Below are positions 30,142 through 41,464 of a DNA stretch of 64,000 bases, piece by piece (the first letter of the stretch is position 1; each line of letters begins with the position of its first letter). The notes beneath the pieces were generated by a model. The model had not been told where the DNA came from, ran no database searches, and was given only the letters and a program-made list of their open reading frames with translations. The DNA is from an uncultured Arachnia sp. (GTDB taxonomy: Bacteria > Actinomycetota > Actinomycetes > Propionibacteriales > Propionibacteriaceae), in NCBI GenBank assembly GCA_947493995.1, contig CANLTJ010000001.1, positions 186,001 to 250,000 of the forward strand. The letters run 5' to 3'. Made by a program: the position numbers and the translations under genes.

Positions 30142-32082
30142 TCAGGTGTCGGTGACCTCTCCCGTGGCGAGGTTGATGGCTTCGCCGCCGGTATCGGCCA
30201 CCGCGGCGAAGACGGCCTCGGCGAGGCGGGGACCGAAGCCGGGGACCTGAGCGATCTCCTCCGGGGTGGCCGCGCGAAGCTTGCGGAGACTACCGAAGTA
30301 CGTCAACAGCGCCTTGCGTCGCATCTCCCCCAGCCCCGGCACGGTGTCAAGGGTCGAGGCCACCATGTTCTTGGCACGACGCGAACGGTGGTGGGCGATG
30401 GCAAACCGGTGCGCCTCATCCCGCACCCGCTGGAGCAGGTACAGGCCCTCGCTTGCCCGCGGCAGGATCACCGGGTACTCGCTGCCCGGCACCCACACCT
30501 CCTCGAGCCGTTTGGCCAGGCCACACAGCGCAATCTCGTCGGCCAACCCCAGATCATCCAGGACGGCTTGGGCAGCGTTGACCTGCGGGAGACCACCGTC
30601 GACGACGATCAGGGCGGGAGCGTAGGAGAACCTGCGCGGGGCGCCCGTGGTGGGATCGATCAGCAGTGGTCCCTCCCCGCCCGATTCGCCCGGCCGGTCA
30701 TCCAGCAGACGACGGAGACGCCGTCGCAGCACCTCATCCATCGCCGCCACATCGTTGGATCCCTCGAAGGACTTGATGATGAAGCGTCGGTAGTCGGACT
30801 TCTTCGCCATGCCGTCCTCGAACACGACCATGGATCCCACCACCTCGGAGCCCTGCGTGTGGGAGATGTCGTAGCACTCGATGCGCAGCGGCGGGGAGGG
30901 TAGGTTCAGCGCCTCCCCCACCTCGTCGAGCGCACGGTTGCGCGTGGTGAGGTCGGAGGCGCGTTTGGTCTGGCGCTGGGACAGGGCCATCTCCGCGTTC
31001 TTCACCACTGTGTCCAGCAGCATCCGCTTGTTGCCGCGCAGCGGAACCCGGATGTCTACCTTGGCACCGCGCTGCACGGCCAGCAGCTCCACCAGCGTGT
31101 GCTCCGCCTCCACCGATGACAGGATCAGAGGGGGCACAGCGACGTCGAATTCCCTGTACAACTGCAGCAGGAAGGATTCCAGGAGCTCCGTCAGATCGCG
31201 GTCATCGGTGCGGTCCGCGACCCATCCCCGCTCCCCGGTGATGCGTCCGGCGTGAATGTGGAACACCTGCACGGCCACCTGTTGGCCGTCGTCGGCGAAC
31301 CCCACCACGTCTGCTCGGGTGTCCTCGCCCAGCACGACGGTGTTCTTCTCCTGAACCCGACGCAGCGCTCCCAGGGAGTCCCGCAGCACGGCGGCCTTCT
31401 CGAAGTTCAGATCCGCGGAGGCCTGCAGCATGTCGTGCTCCAGCTGCCCGATGATGCCTGCCGTGTTGCCGCCCATGAATGAGCAGAAGTCGGCCACGAT
31501 CTGGCGGTGTTCCTCCTCGCTGACCCGGCCCACACAGGGGGCGGAGCACTTGCCGATGTCCCCGAGGAGGCAGGGTCGGCCTGCCGAGCGTGCGTTCCGG
31601 AAGACGCCCTGGGTGCAGGAGCGCATGGGGAAGACGCGCAGCAGCATGTCGACGGTCTCCCGGATCGCCCAGGCCTGACCGAAGGGACCAAAGTACCGGG
31701 TCCCTCTCTTCTTCGCTCCCCTTCCGACGAACACGCGCGGGTATTCCTCTGACCAGGTCACGGCGAGCCAGGGGTAGGACTTGTCATCGCGGTACTTGAC
31801 GTTGAACCGGGGGTCGTACTCCTGGATCCACGTGTACTCGAGTTGCAGGGCCTCGAGCTCGTTGGCCACCACGGTCCACTCCACCCTTGCCGCCGTCCGT
31901 ACCATCGTCTGGGTGCGGAAGTGCAGCGACGCCGGATCGGCGAAGTAGGAGTTGAGCCGCTGGCGCAGGTTCTTGGCCTTGCCCACGTAGATGACGTTGC
32001 CGAATGCGTCGAAGAAGCGGTAGACACCCGGATCGGTGGGGATGGATCCCGGGCGCGGACGGTACGTGGACGGATCAGCCAT
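30142..32082 (-). CDS. uvrC: excinuclease ABC subunit C
   Basis: [30 protein letters not shown] (GIY-YIG), [23 protein letters not shown]. Confidence 0.97.
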   Translation of the reverse strand: MADPSTYRPRPGSIPTDPGVYRFFDAFGNVIYVGKAKNLRQRLNSYFADPASLHFRTQTMVRTAARVEWTVVANELEALQLEYTWIQEYDPRFNVKYRDDKSYPWLAVTWSEEYPRVFVGRGAKKRGTRYFGPFGQAWAIRETVDMLLRVFPMRSCTQGVFRNARSAGRPCLLGDIGKCSAPCVGRVSEEEHRQIVADFCSFMGGNTAGIIGQLEHDMLQASADLNFEKAAVLRDSLGALRRVQEKNTVVLGEDTRADVVGFADDGQQVAVQVFHIHAGRITGERGWVADRTDDRDLTELLESFLLQLYREFDVAVPPLILSSVEAEHTLVELLAVQRGAKVDIRVPLRGNKRMLLDTVVKNAEMALSQRQTKRASDLTTRNRALDEVGEALNLPSPPLRIECYDISHTQGSEVVGSMVVFEDGMAKKSDYRRFIIKSFEGSNDVAAMDEVLRRRLRRLLDDRPGESGGEGPLLIDPTTGAPRRFSYAPALIVVDGGLPQVNAAQAVLDDLGLADEIALCGLAKRLEEVWVPGSEYPVILPRASEGLYLLQRVRDEAHRFAIAHHRSRRAKNMVASTLDTVPGLGEMRRKALLTYFGSLRKLRAATPEEIAQVPGFGPRLAEAVFAAVADTGGEAINLATGEVTDT

Positions 32083-32136
32083 GATCCTCGATGATAGGTC
32101 GGCCTCCCAGCGGACGGACCCCACCCCTGCGAACGC

Positions 32137-35016
32137 TCAGGACGCCACCCGGTTGAGCAGTGCCCGGCCGCCGTTCAACATCGGCGCAAGGTACTCACCG
32201 GTCACCGAATCCGGCGCATCGGCAACCGCTTCCGGTGTACCGCTGGCCACCACCTCGCCGCCATGCGAGCCACCACCGGGCCCCATGTCGATGACCCAGT
32301 CGGCGCTCTTGATGACATCGAGGTTGTGCTCGATGACCACCACGGTGTTTCCGGTGTCGACGAGCCTCTGCAGGACTCCCAGCAACTTGCGGACATCCTC
32401 GAAGTGCAGCCCGGTGGTGGGCTCATCGAGGACGTACAGGGTGCGGCCGGTGGATCGCTTCTGCAGCTCGGCGGCGAGCTTGACCCTCTGCGCCTCGCCG
32501 CCGGAGAGGGTGGTGGCCGGCTGGCCGAGACGGACGTAGCCGAGACCCACCTCCTCCAACGTCTTCAGGTGACGAGCGATGGAACCGATGGAGGCGAAGA
32601 AATCCGCACCCTCGGTGATGGACATGTCCAGAACCTCAGAAATGGACTTGCCCTTGTAGTGCACCTCCAGGGTTTCGCGGTTGTACCTGGCTCCGTGGCA
32701 CACCTCGCAGGGCACGTAGACATCCGGCAGAAAGTTCATCTCGATCTTGATGGTGCCGTCGCCGGAGCAGTTCTCGCACCGGCCACCCTTGACGTTGAAG
32801 GAGAAGCGGCCCGGCATGTAGCCGCGAACCTTCGCCTCGGATGTCTGGGAGAACAGGGTACGGATCTTGTCGAACACCCCGGTGTAGGTGGCGGGGTTGG
32901 ACCGCGGTGTGCGGCCGATCGGCGACTGGTCCACCTGGATGACCTTGTCCAGGTGTTCGAGGCCCTTCAGCGACCTGTGCCTGCCGGGCACGGCTTTGGC
33001 GCCGTAGATCTGCTTGGCCGCCGATGTGTAGAGGATCGAGTTGACCAACGACGACTTGCCCGAGCCGCTGACGCCCGTGACTGCCACGAACTTGCCCAGG
33101 GGGAAGTCCACCGTGACATTGCGCAGGTTGTTCTCGGTGGCTCCTACCACCCTGACCGCCAGACCGTTGCCGGCACGGCGGGTGGCGGGCGTCGGGATGG
33201 ACAACTGGCCCTTGAGGTACTGCCCGGTGAGGGAACCGTCGGACTGCAACAGCTCCTCAACGGTTCCGGACACGACCACGTTGCCGCCGTACTCACCGGC
33301 GCCGGGGCCAATGTCCACCACCCAGTCGGCCGAACGGATGGTGTCCTCGTCGTGCTCGACGACGATGAGGGTGTTGCCCAGGTCCCGCAGCCGGATCAGG
33401 GTCTGAATGAGGCGCTTGTTGTCCCTCTGGTGGAGACCGATGCTGGGTTCGTCCAGCACATAGAGCACACCCACGAGACCGGAGCCAATCTGGGTTGCGA
33501 GCCTGATGCGCTGGGCCTCGCCGCCGGACAGGGAGCCGGCTGACCGTGACAGTGTCAGGTAGTCCAGCCCCACGTCGAGGAGGAACCGCAGTCTCTCCCG
33601 GATTTCCTTCACAACCCGCTCGGCGATGTGGGCGTCCCTCGCGGACAGCACCAAACCGTCCAGGAACTCCGACGCGTTCGCGATGGACATGGACGCAACC
33701 TGGGCGATGTTGTGCCCGGCGACGGTGACGGCCAGCGTGGCGGGACGCAGCCGCGCTCCGCCACAGGCCGAGCAATCGATCTCGCGCATGTAGCCGCCCC
33801 ACCTGTCGCGGGCGCTGTCGGTCTCCGCCTCACCATGGCGTCGTCGGACGAACGGCAGGATGCCCTCATACTTCTGCGAGTACGTGCGCACGCGTCCGAA
33901 GCGGTTGCGATAGCTCACGAGAACCGGGTCCCCGACGCCCTCCAGCAACAGTTTGCGGTGACGTGGCGCGAGCCCCTCCCACGGGACGTCGACACTGAAA
34001 CCATGCTCGTCTGCGAGCGATCCCAGAACGTGGTCGTAGTGACCGCGCAGGTGAGGGGTGGCCCACGGTGCGATGGCGCCCTCGGCGAGGCTGAGTGACT
34101 CATCCGGAATCACGAGCTCCGGATCCACCTCCAGCGTCGTGCCGAGGCCCGAGCACACGGCGCAGGCTCCCCACGGGCCGTTGAACGAGAACTGACGGGG
34201 TTCGAGCTCGTCGATGCTGATGTCGTGCTCGTTGGGGCAGCCCAGCTTCTCCGAGAATCGCTTCTCCCGGTCGGGGTCCTTCTGGTCAAGATCGACGAAC
34301 TCCACCCCCACCACACCGTGGGCGAGAGCCAGGGCCGCCTCCACCGATTCGGTGATGCGCTGCTTGGCCGATTCGCGGACCACCACACGATCCACAATGA
34401 CATCGACATCGTGTTTGCGTTTCTTGTCCAGCTCAGGAATCTCGGTGAGCTGGTACACCCCGCCGTCCACGCGGACACGGCTGTAGCCGTCGGTGACCAG
34501 CTGACGGAACAATTCGACGAACTCGCCCTTCCGCCCTTTCACCAGGGGCGCCAGAATCTGGAAACGGGTCCCCTCCTCCATCCCCATCAGCCGGTCCACG
34601 ATCTGTTGCGGGGTCTGCTTCCCGATGGGTGCTCCGCACACCTCGCAGTGCGGTATGCCGATTCGCGCGAACAGCAGGCGAAGGTAGTCGTAGACCTCGG
34701 TGATGGTTCCCACCGTGGAACGAGGATTCCGGCTGGTGGACTTCTGGTCAATCGACACCGCCGGCGACAGGCCCTCAATGAAATCGCAGTCCGGCTTCTC
34801 CATCTGGCCGAGGAACTGCCGGGCGTAGGCGGACAGGGACTCGACGTAGCGGCGCTGCCCCTCAGCGAAGATGGTGTCGAACGCCAAGGAGGACTTTCCC
34901 GAGCCGCTCAGCCCCGTGAACACGATCATCGCGTCGCGGGGCAGATCAATGGAGACGTTCCTCAGGTTGTTGACCCGGGCTCCCCGTACTCTCAAGTGTT
35001 CATCCACTCGCACCAT
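32137..35016 (-). CDS. uvrA: excinuclease ABC subunit A
   Basis: [62 protein letters not shown]. Confidence 0.98.
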   Translation of the reverse strand: MVRVDEHLRVRGARVNNLRNVSIDLPRDAMIVFTGLSGSGKSSLAFDTIFAEGQRRYVESLSAYARQFLGQMEKPDCDFIEGLSPAVSIDQKSTSRNPRSTVGTITEVYDYLRLLFARIGIPHCEVCGAPIGKQTPQQIVDRLMGMEEGTRFQILAPLVKGRKGEFVELFRQLVTDGYSRVRVDGGVYQLTEIPELDKKRKHDVDVIVDRVVVRESAKQRITESVEAALALAHGVVGVEFVDLDQKDPDREKRFSEKLGCPNEHDISIDELEPRQFSFNGPWGACAVCSGLGTTLEVDPELVIPDESLSLAEGAIAPWATPHLRGHYDHVLGSLADEHGFSVDVPWEGLAPRHRKLLLEGVGDPVLVSYRNRFGRVRTYSQKYEGILPFVRRRHGEAETDSARDRWGGYMREIDCSACGGARLRPATLAVTVAGHNIAQVASMSIANASEFLDGLVLSARDAHIAERVVKEIRERLRFLLDVGLDYLTLSRSAGSLSGGEAQRIRLATQIGSGLVGVLYVLDEPSIGLHQRDNKRLIQTLIRLRDLGNTLIVVEHDEDTIRSADWVVDIGPGAGEYGGNVVVSGTVEELLQSDGSLTGQYLKGQLSIPTPATRRAGNGLAVRVVGATENNLRNVTVDFPLGKFVAVTGVSGSGKSSLVNSILYTSAAKQIYGAKAVPGRHRSLKGLEHLDKVIQVDQSPIGRTPRSNPATYTGVFDKIRTLFSQTSEAKVRGYMPGRFSFNVKGGRCENCSGDGTIKIEMNFLPDVYVPCEVCHGARYNRETLEVHYKGKSISEVLDMSITEGADFFASIGSIARHLKTLEEVGLGYVRLGQPATTLSGGEAQRVKLAAELQKRSTGRTLYVLDEPTTGLHFEDVRKLLGVLQRLVDTGNTVVVIEHNLDVIKSADWVIDMGPGGGSHGGEVVASGTPEAVADAPDSVTGEYLAPMLNGGRALLNRVAS

Positions 35017-35131
35017 GGTACTGATGAGCCCCGACAAAACTGTCTTCCCAGTGCGAGGCTCGTGGCGAACACTCGAACCCGCATCTTGATGTGCGCGTCA
35101 TCACGCGGAGCATTGGGCCGCCTTTGGTAGG

Positions 35132-35836
35132 TTGTCCGACATGTCGAGCCGCCCGGGAGAAAACGGCGTCCAATACGATGTCCTCCTTGTCGCCATCCGA
35201 GAGCACACGCAACAATTGCTTGGTGCCACCATAGGTTTCTCGGAGGAGCAGTGGGCCCTACCGTCGGGTCTGCCCGGATGGACGCGCAGTCACGTCGCAG
35301 CGCACCTCGTGGAGAACGCTCGTGGCTTTCTTCGTGTGTGCCGGAGCATCGCTCTCGACCGTCCCACAGGGATGTACGAATCGCACCGTGAGAAGGTGCG
35401 AGCCATTGAGGAGGGCGCTCTGGCAAGCGGGCTACGCCTCCAGGTGGACCTGGACACATCGGCGAGCGAACTCCAGACCCTGCTGCCCTCCCTTGAGGGA
35501 AACGCCACTGAGGTGGAGCTGCGTCCCGGATACCGGCTCGCTGTCAACCAGATCCCGTTGGCGCGGCTGTTTGAAGTGGTCGTGCATTCCGTTGACATGG
35601 GCGTCGACGGCTTCCGTGTCCATGTGGACGATGACATCGCGGAAATGCTGCTGGCCTTCGAAGCCGAGCGCATCGGACGGCGTCCGGACCTGCCCGGCAT
35701 GCTGATCCTCGCCGACGAGGGCTTTCGAGCGCGATTGGGTGGCGACGATGAGTTCGACACGATCGGTGGCCCTTCCCTGGACCTTCTGCTGTGGCTCACG
35801 CGCAACAGGACCTCTCCCCGGCTGCGCGGCATCTGA
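35132..35836 (+). CDS. DinB-like / maleylpyruvate isomerase family protein
   Basis: [38 protein letters not shown] metal-binding-type His. Confidence 0.78.
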   Translation: MSDMSSRPGENGVQYDVLLVAIREHTQQLLGATIGFSEEQWALPSGLPGWTRSHVAAHLVENARGFLRVCRSIALDRPTGMYESHREKVRAIEEGALASGLRLQVDLDTSASELQTLLPSLEGNATEVELRPGYRLAVNQIPLARLFEVVVHSVDMGVDGFRVHVDDDIAEMLLAFEAERIGRRPDLPGMLILADEGFRARLGGDDEFDTIGGPSLDLLLWLTRNRTSPRLRGI

Positions 35837-35919
35837 GAGGATTCCTGACTGCAGCCCCACCGATCGAGAGCACTCGGCGCCCGGAAAAACTGTCAGCGGG
35901 GGTGATTACTCTTGGGTGC

Positions 35920-37986
35920 ATGAGACCAGTTGACGAGCTGCAGCGGCAGGTGGCGCCGTTGAAGATGCAGGCCGGGTTCGAGCCGTCCGGTGACCAGCCC
36001 ACAGCCATCGCGGAGCTGGAGCGTCGCATCAACGCAGGCGAACAACACGTCGTCCTCCTCGGCGCCACGGGCACCGGCAAGACAGCCACCGTCGGATGGT
36101 TGGCGGAACGCGTGCAGCGCCCCATCCTGGTGATGCAGCCCAACAAGACCCTGGCTGCGCAGTTCGCCAACGAACTCCGCTCGTTCTTCCCGGACAATGC
36201 GGTGGAGTACTTCGTCTCCTACTACGACTACTACCAGCCGGAGGCCTACGTCCCCCAGACAGACACCTACATCGAGAAGGACTCCTCCCTCAACGAGGAA
36301 GTGGAGCGGTTGCGCCACTCGGCAACCAGTTCGCTGCTCACCAGGCGCGACTGCATCGTGGTGGCTTCGGTGTCCGCCATCTACGGCCTGGGCACCCCCG
36401 AGGAGTACCTGAGGCAGCGCATCACCCTGCGCGTGGGGGAAAGCCACGACCGCACGACACTCCTGCGGCACCTCGTGGACATCCAGTACGCCCGCAACGA
36501 CCTCGCCGGTACCCGCGGCACATTCCGGGTACGCGGTGACACGCTGGAGATTTTTCCCATGTACGAGGAGAACGCGGTGCGGATCGAGTTCTTCGGCGAC
36601 GAGATTGAGCGCATCTCCACGATGCAGGCGCTGACCGGCACCGTGCTCCATGACGAGCAGGAGATCTACATCTTCCCCGCCACGCACTACTCGGCGGGAC
36701 CGGAACGGATGGAGCGAGCCATCGCGGGCATTGAAGCGGAGCTGGTGGTGAGGCTCCAGGAACTCGAGAGCGAGGGCAAACTCCTGGAAGCCCAACGCCT
36801 GCGGATGCGCACCAGCTACGACATCGAGATGATGCGCCAGATCGGCACCTGCTCCGGCATCGAGAACTACTCGGCGCACGTGGATGGCCGGCCACCGGGT
36901 TCGGCCCCGTCCTGCCTGCTGGACTACTTCCCGGAGGACTTCCTGCTGGTGGTGGACGAGTCCCATGTCACCATTCCGCAGATCGGTGGCATGTTCGAGG
37001 GCGATGCCTCGCGCAAACGCACCCTCGTGGACCACGGTTTCCGCCTTCCCAGTGCCCTGGACAATCGCCCACTGAAGTTCGACGAGTTCGTCGACCGCAT
37101 CGGACAGACCGTCTACCTGTCGGCCACCCCGGGTCCCTACGAGACGGATCGTGGCGACGGCTATGTGGAACAGATCATCCGCCCCACCGGCCTTGTGGAC
37201 CCCGAAGTGGTGCTGAAACCCACCAAGGGCCAGATCGACGACCTGATGGGTGAGATCAAGCAGCGCGTGGAGCGCAACGAGCGTGTCCTGGTCACCACAC
37301 TGACGAAGAAGATGGCCGAGGACCTGACCGACTACCTCATGGACAACGGCATCAAGACCCGCTACCTCCACTCCGACATCGACACGCTGCGCCGCATCGA
37401 GCTCCTGCGGGAGCTGCGGCTCGGCGAGTTCGATGTCCTCGTCGGGATCAACCTTCTCCGCGAGGGGCTGGACCTTCCCGAGGTGTCGCTGGTGGCCATC
37501 CTCGACGCCGACAAGGAGGGCTTCCTCCGCTCCGAGAGGTCACTGATCCAGACCATCGGGCGCGCGGCCCGAAACGTTGCCGGCCAGGTGCACATGTATG
37601 CCGACAAGGTCACACGCTCCATGGAAGCCGCGATCGAGGAGACCAATCGTCGTCGCGAGAAGCAGATTGCGTACAACACCGAGCACGGCGTGGATCCCCA
37701 ACCACTACGGAAGAAGATCGCCGACATCACCGACATGCTCCAGCGTGAGGATGCCGACACCGAGGACTTGTTGGCCAAGGGCAAGCAGGGGCGGACCTCG
37801 AAGCGCAACGGCGGTCTGGACCCCTCCAACCTGGCCGTCAATGAACTGACAGATCTGATCGAGAGCCTGACGAGCCAGATGCACGAGGCGGCCGCGTCAT
37901 TGCAGTTCGAGGTGGCGGCGGCCCACCGGGATGAGGTCTCGGACCTGAAGAAGGAACTACGGCAGATGATCGAGGCCAACAAGTAG
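35920..37986 (+). CDS. uvrB: excinuclease ABC subunit B
   Basis: [59 protein letters not shown]. Confidence 0.98.
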   Translation: MRPVDELQRQVAPLKMQAGFEPSGDQPTAIAELERRINAGEQHVVLLGATGTGKTATVGWLAERVQRPILVMQPNKTLAAQFANELRSFFPDNAVEYFVSYYDYYQPEAYVPQTDTYIEKDSSLNEEVERLRHSATSSLLTRRDCIVVASVSAIYGLGTPEEYLRQRITLRVGESHDRTTLLRHLVDIQYARNDLAGTRGTFRVRGDTLEIFPMYEENAVRIEFFGDEIERISTMQALTGTVLHDEQEIYIFPATHYSAGPERMERAIAGIEAELVVRLQELESEGKLLEAQRLRMRTSYDIEMMRQIGTCSGIENYSAHVDGRPPGSAPSCLLDYFPEDFLLVVDESHVTIPQIGGMFEGDASRKRTLVDHGFRLPSALDNRPLKFDEFVDRIGQTVYLSATPGPYETDRGDGYVEQIIRPTGLVDPEVVLKPTKGQIDDLMGEIKQRVERNERVLVTTLTKKMAEDLTDYLMDNGIKTRYLHSDIDTLRRIELLRELRLGEFDVLVGINLLREGLDLPEVSLVAILDADKEGFLRSERSLIQTIGRAARNVAGQVHMYADKVTRSMEAAIEETNRRREKQIAYNTEHGVDPQPLRKKIADITDMLQREDADTEDLLAKGKQGRTSKRNGGLDPSNLAVNELTDLIESLTSQMHEAAASLQFEVAAAHRDEVSDLKKELRQMIEANK

Positions 37987-38007
37987 ATCGGCGGCAATGG
38001 TGTCCAC

Positions 38008-38031
38008 CTGTGGCTGGTCTACCAACCACAG
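38008..38031 (+). terminator. hairpin downstream of uvrB
   Basis: CTGTGGCTGGT-CT-ACCAACCACAG, one mismatch. Confidence 0.35.
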
Positions 38032-38055
38032 ACGGCCACAACCCGAACAATCGGC

Positions 38056-38667
38056 TCAGCCGTCAGTGGCGTCGAGCAGTGTGGCGATGTGTTCGTGCCA
38101 CAGTTCTTCCACCCGCCGCCGCGTCTGCTCGGGTGTGCCGCTGTTGTCAATGACCCAGTCAGCTGCCGCCAGCCGTTCACTCCGCGGAGCCTGGGCAGCC
38201 ACCCGAGCCTCTGCCTGATCGCGGGTCAACCCGTTGCGCTCCATGAGCCTTCGGAGTTGGAGGTCCTCCGGAACATCGACGACGACGACGGAGTCGAACT
38301 TGTCCTGCTGTCCGGTCTCGACGAGGAGCGGGATCACGTGGACCACCACGGCATCCCGAGGGGCGGCCTGTTCGATGCGGTAAGCTTCCGCTCGCACTCG
38401 TGGATGGACGATGGCGTTGAGGTCAGCTCTGGCCCCGGCATCGGCGAACACCATCTCTCCCAAATGTGCGCGGTCGAGCGAACCGTCGGGGTGCAGCACC
38501 TGGTCACCGAAGCGCTCGACAACTTCGCGGAGACCCGTTGAGCCCGGCTCCACCACCCGTCGCGCCAGTAGGTCGGAATCGATGATGAGGGCTCCCGCAG
38601 CGCCCAGCTGATCGGAGACCAGTGTTTTTCCCGACGCGATGCCGCCCGTCAGCCCGATCCGCACCAT
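38056..38667 (-). CDS. coaE: dephospho-CoA kinase
   Basis: MVRIGLTGGIASGKTLVSDQLGAAGALIIDSDLLARRVV. Confidence 0.94.
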   Translation of the reverse strand: MVRIGLTGGIASGKTLVSDQLGAAGALIIDSDLLARRVVEPGSTGLREVVERFGDQVLHPDGSLDRAHLGEMVFADAGARADLNAIVHPRVRAEAYRIEQAAPRDAVVVHVIPLLVETGQQDKFDSVVVVDVPEDLQLRRLMERNGLTRDQAEARVAAQAPRSERLAAADWVIDNSGTPEQTRRRVEELWHEHIATLLDATDG

Positions 38668-38790
38668 GCCCACACAGTATCTCGGTTGTTTCGCCCCCAC
38701 GGAGTGGCTCCCCGCCACCGAACCACTTGTCCGGCTAGGATCGGACCTCAATCTCGTGGGCGGATAGCCCTCGTCCCGAAAGGAAAACGC

Positions 38791-38946
38791 ATGGCCCGCA
38801 TTCTCTGGATCGTTCTCGTGGTGCTGCTCGCCCTGTGGCTGATCGGCTTCATCGCCGACATCGCTGGCGGCCTGATCCACATCCTGCTGGTGATCGCACT
38901 GATCGTCCTGGTCGTCAACCTCGTCACCGGCCGCAAGGGCGCCTGA
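38791..38946 (+). CDS. small lmo0937-family-like membrane protein
   Basis: MARILWIVLVVLLALWLIGFIADIAGGLIHILLVIALIVLVVNLVTGRKGA; preceded by CGAAAGGAAAACGC. Confidence 0.75.
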   Translation: MARILWIVLVVLLALWLIGFIADIAGGLIHILLVIALIVLVVNLVTGRKGA

Positions 38947-38955
38947 CGCTCACCA

Positions 38956-39009
38956 CTGACAAAGCGAGAAGGCCCGCCCCACGATGGGGCGGGCCTTCTC
39001 GCTTGTCAG
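38956..39009. terminator. very long near-perfect hairpin, probable bidirectional terminator
   Basis: CTGACAAAGCGAGAAGGCCCGCCCCA-CGA-TGGGGCGGGCCTTCTCGCTTGTCAG; 20-bp perfect core stem (38962-39004). Confidence 0.85.
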
Positions 39010-39037
39010 CGAGACAATTCACATCTCACGGCCGTGA

Positions 39038-40492
39038 TCAGCTGCCGCCCGTGAGCTTGTCGCGCAGCGCCTGAAGAGCCTCGTCCGATGCGAGCGAACC
39101 CTCTCCCGACTCGGACTCCTGCGTGGGTGCGGAGGAGAAGCCAGCACTTGCCTGCACCGCCGCTTCACGCTCGGACGTCTCGGACTCGCTGACCTGCCTC
39201 TTGTGTGCTTCCCAGCGGGCCTGGGCCTCGGCGTACTGACGCTCCCACGCCTGCTGCTGCTCCTCGAAGCCGGGCTTCCACTCCTGCGTTTCCGGATCGA
39301 AGCCCTCCGGATAAATGTAGTTGCCCTTCTCGTCATAGCTGTCGGCCATGCCGTAGAGCGAGGCGTCGAATTCTTCCGCGTTGACGTCCAGACCCTCGTT
39401 CGCCTGCTTCAGCGAGAGGGAGACACGACGACGCTCAAGGTCGATGTCGATGACCTTCACCATCACTTCGTCGCCCACAGAGACAACCTGCTCCGGAATC
39501 TCGACGTGGCGCTCTGCGAGCTCGGAGACGTGCACCAAGCCCTCAATGCCGTCACCGACACGAACGAACGCACCGAACGGCACCAGCTTGGTGACCTTGC
39601 CCGGCACGATCTGGCCGATCTGGTGCAGACGTGCGAAGGTCTGCCACGGATCCTCCTGTGTGGCCTTCAACGACAGTGAAACACGCTCGCGGTCCATGTC
39701 CACCTCGAGCACCTCGACGGTGACCGGGGTACCGACTTCGACCACCTCGTTCGGGTGATCGATGTGCTTCCAGGACAGCTCGGAGACGTGCACGAGTCCG
39801 TCAACGCCGCCGAGATCGACGAACGCACCGAAGTTGACGATGGAGGACACGACACCCTTGCGGATCTGGCCCTTCTGCAGCTGCGTGAGGAACGTCTGAC
39901 GCACCTCGGACTGGGTTTGCTCAAGCCAGGCACGGCGGGACAGCACCACATTGTTGCGGTTCTTGTCCAGCTCGATGATCTTGGCCTCAAGCTCCATGCC
40001 CACGTAGGGCTGCAGGTCACGGACACGGCGCATCTCCACCAGCGACGCGGGCAGGAAGCCACGCAGACCGATGTCGACGATGAGTCCACCCTTGACCACC
40101 TCGATGACGGAACCGGAAACGACGCCGTCCTCTTCCTTGATCTTCTCGATCGTGCCCCAGGCGCGCTCGTACTGAGCCCGCTTCTTGGACAGGATCAGGC
40201 GTCCCTCCTTGTCCTCCTTCTGCTGGACAAGGGCCTCGATCTCATCACCGACGCTGACCACCTCGAACGGGTCCACGTCGTGCTTGATGGAGAGTTCCTT
40301 GGAAGGAATGACGCCTTCGGTCTTGTAACCGATGTCGAGCAGGACTTCGTCCCGGTCGACCTTGACGACGGTGCCGGACACGATGTCCCCGTCGTTGAAG
40401 TACTTGATGGTGGCATCGACGGCAGCCATGAAGGCTTCCGGGGTGCCGAAATCGTCGACTGCGACAGCAGACGCCTCAGTGGAGGAGGTCAT
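39038..40492 (-). CDS. rpsA: 30S ribosomal protein S1
   Basis: Four S1 repeats (GDIVSGTVVKVDRDEVLLDIGYKTEGVIPSKELS; VNFGAFVDLGGVDGLVHVSELSW; VPFGAFVRVGDGIEGLVHVSELAERHV). Confidence 0.96.
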   Translation of the reverse strand: MTSSTEASAVAVDDFGTPEAFMAAVDATIKYFNDGDIVSGTVVKVDRDEVLLDIGYKTEGVIPSKELSIKHDVDPFEVVSVGDEIEALVQQKEDKEGRLILSKKRAQYERAWGTIEKIKEEDGVVSGSVIEVVKGGLIVDIGLRGFLPASLVEMRRVRDLQPYVGMELEAKIIELDKNRNNVVLSRRAWLEQTQSEVRQTFLTQLQKGQIRKGVVSSIVNFGAFVDLGGVDGLVHVSELSWKHIDHPNEVVEVGTPVTVEVLEVDMDRERVSLSLKATQEDPWQTFARLHQIGQIVPGKVTKLVPFGAFVRVGDGIEGLVHVSELAERHVEIPEQVVSVGDEVMVKVIDIDLERRRVSLSLKQANEGLDVNAEEFDASLYGMADSYDEKGNYIYPEGFDPETQEWKPGFEEQQQAWERQYAEAQARWEAHKRQVSESETSEREAAVQASAGFSSAPTQESESGEGSLASDEALQALRDKLTGGS

Positions 40493-40689
40493 GTAGTGGG
40501 GCTCCGAAATGGGTAAGGCCTAACGCTCAGGGCCTTGTTGTCGGGAGCTCGAATCGTGTACGACGGACCGTTCAACGCGCCCACCCCTCTACGTCCGGGG
40601 GCGGACAGGCCACTATGCGCTTTCACTGTAGCTTCACGCCGCTGGGCCGGTCAAACGGGTGTGGTTCCGCAAGAGGTTAGGCTGGCGGT

Positions 40690-41460
40690 GTGACCAGTGC
40701 AACAGTCGGCCCCAGCCGCCGCCGCTTCGTGACCCTCGTGGTCGCCGTCGCCGTCCTGGTCGGCGTCGTCGCCTTCTTCGCATTCCGCACACCCGGCACC
40801 ACCCAGGCGGAACCCCAGGCGGTGGAGACGACCACAGCACCCACCGTCGACGTGTCCCCCGCTGCCGTGGAACCGGTCACCAGTGAGCCCGCCGTCGAAC
40901 AACCGGCAAGTACGCCACCGGCAACATCTCCCGCGCCCTCCCCATCTCCCACCGTCACCGGCTACTGTCAGCCGCTCAGCGACGAGGGATTCGAGCCGGT
41001 ACGATACGTTATCCAGCGCTTCGGGGTGGATGAACAGGTCGTGTCGCTGGGGATCGACGCCGAGGGAGCCATTGCTGCCCCACCCAAGAGCGAACCGCGC
41101 ACGGCGTCCTGGTGGAACCAGGGCCCGGCAGCGGGCGCCTCCGCCGGCAAGACCGTCTTGTCCATCCACACCTACCGCCGCGGCGGCGCTCTCGGAAACC
41201 AGCTGTTCGAGGGCGGCCAGAGCCAACTCCAGCCCGGCGACCGCATCGTCCTTCACGGTGCTCAAGGTGAAGTGGCGTGCTACGACTTCGTGGAGGCGCA
41301 GAAGATCTTCGTGGAGGACTACGATCCTGATTCCGACGTCATGGTGGACTACGAGGGCGACCCTCTGCTCACGATGATCATCTGCTGGGATCACCGCGCG
41401 GGGACGGATCTGTGGGACTCCCGGGTGTTCTTCTACGCGGCACCCTACGTGGGCGCCTGA
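40690..41460 (+). CDS. sortase domain protein (class E/F-like), N-terminal TM anchor and Pro/Thr-rich linker
   Basis: TM segment, PT-rich stalk, catalytic-like His (VLSIHTYRRGG), Cys (LLTMIICWDH), Arg (DSRVFFYA). Confidence 0.72.
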   Translation: MTSATVGPSRRRFVTLVVAVAVLVGVVAFFAFRTPGTTQAEPQAVETTTAPTVDVSPAAVEPVTSEPAVEQPASTPPATSPAPSPSPTVTGYCQPLSDEGFEPVRYVIQRFGVDEQVVSLGIDAEGAIAAPPKSEPRTASWWNQGPAAGASAGKTVLSIHTYRRGGALGNQLFEGGQSQLQPGDRIVLHGAQGEVACYDFVEAQKIFVEDYDPDSDVMVDYEGDPLLTMIICWDHRAGTDLWDSRVFFYAAPYVGA

Positions 41461-41464
41461 CCCC

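Noticed and set aside
32263-33543. 426-aa + strand ORF antisense to uvrA
   Set aside because: Shadow ORF; uvrA motifs are on the minus strand
35893-37371. 492-aa minus-strand ORF antisense to uvrB
   Set aside because: Shadow ORF; uvrB motifs are on the plus strand
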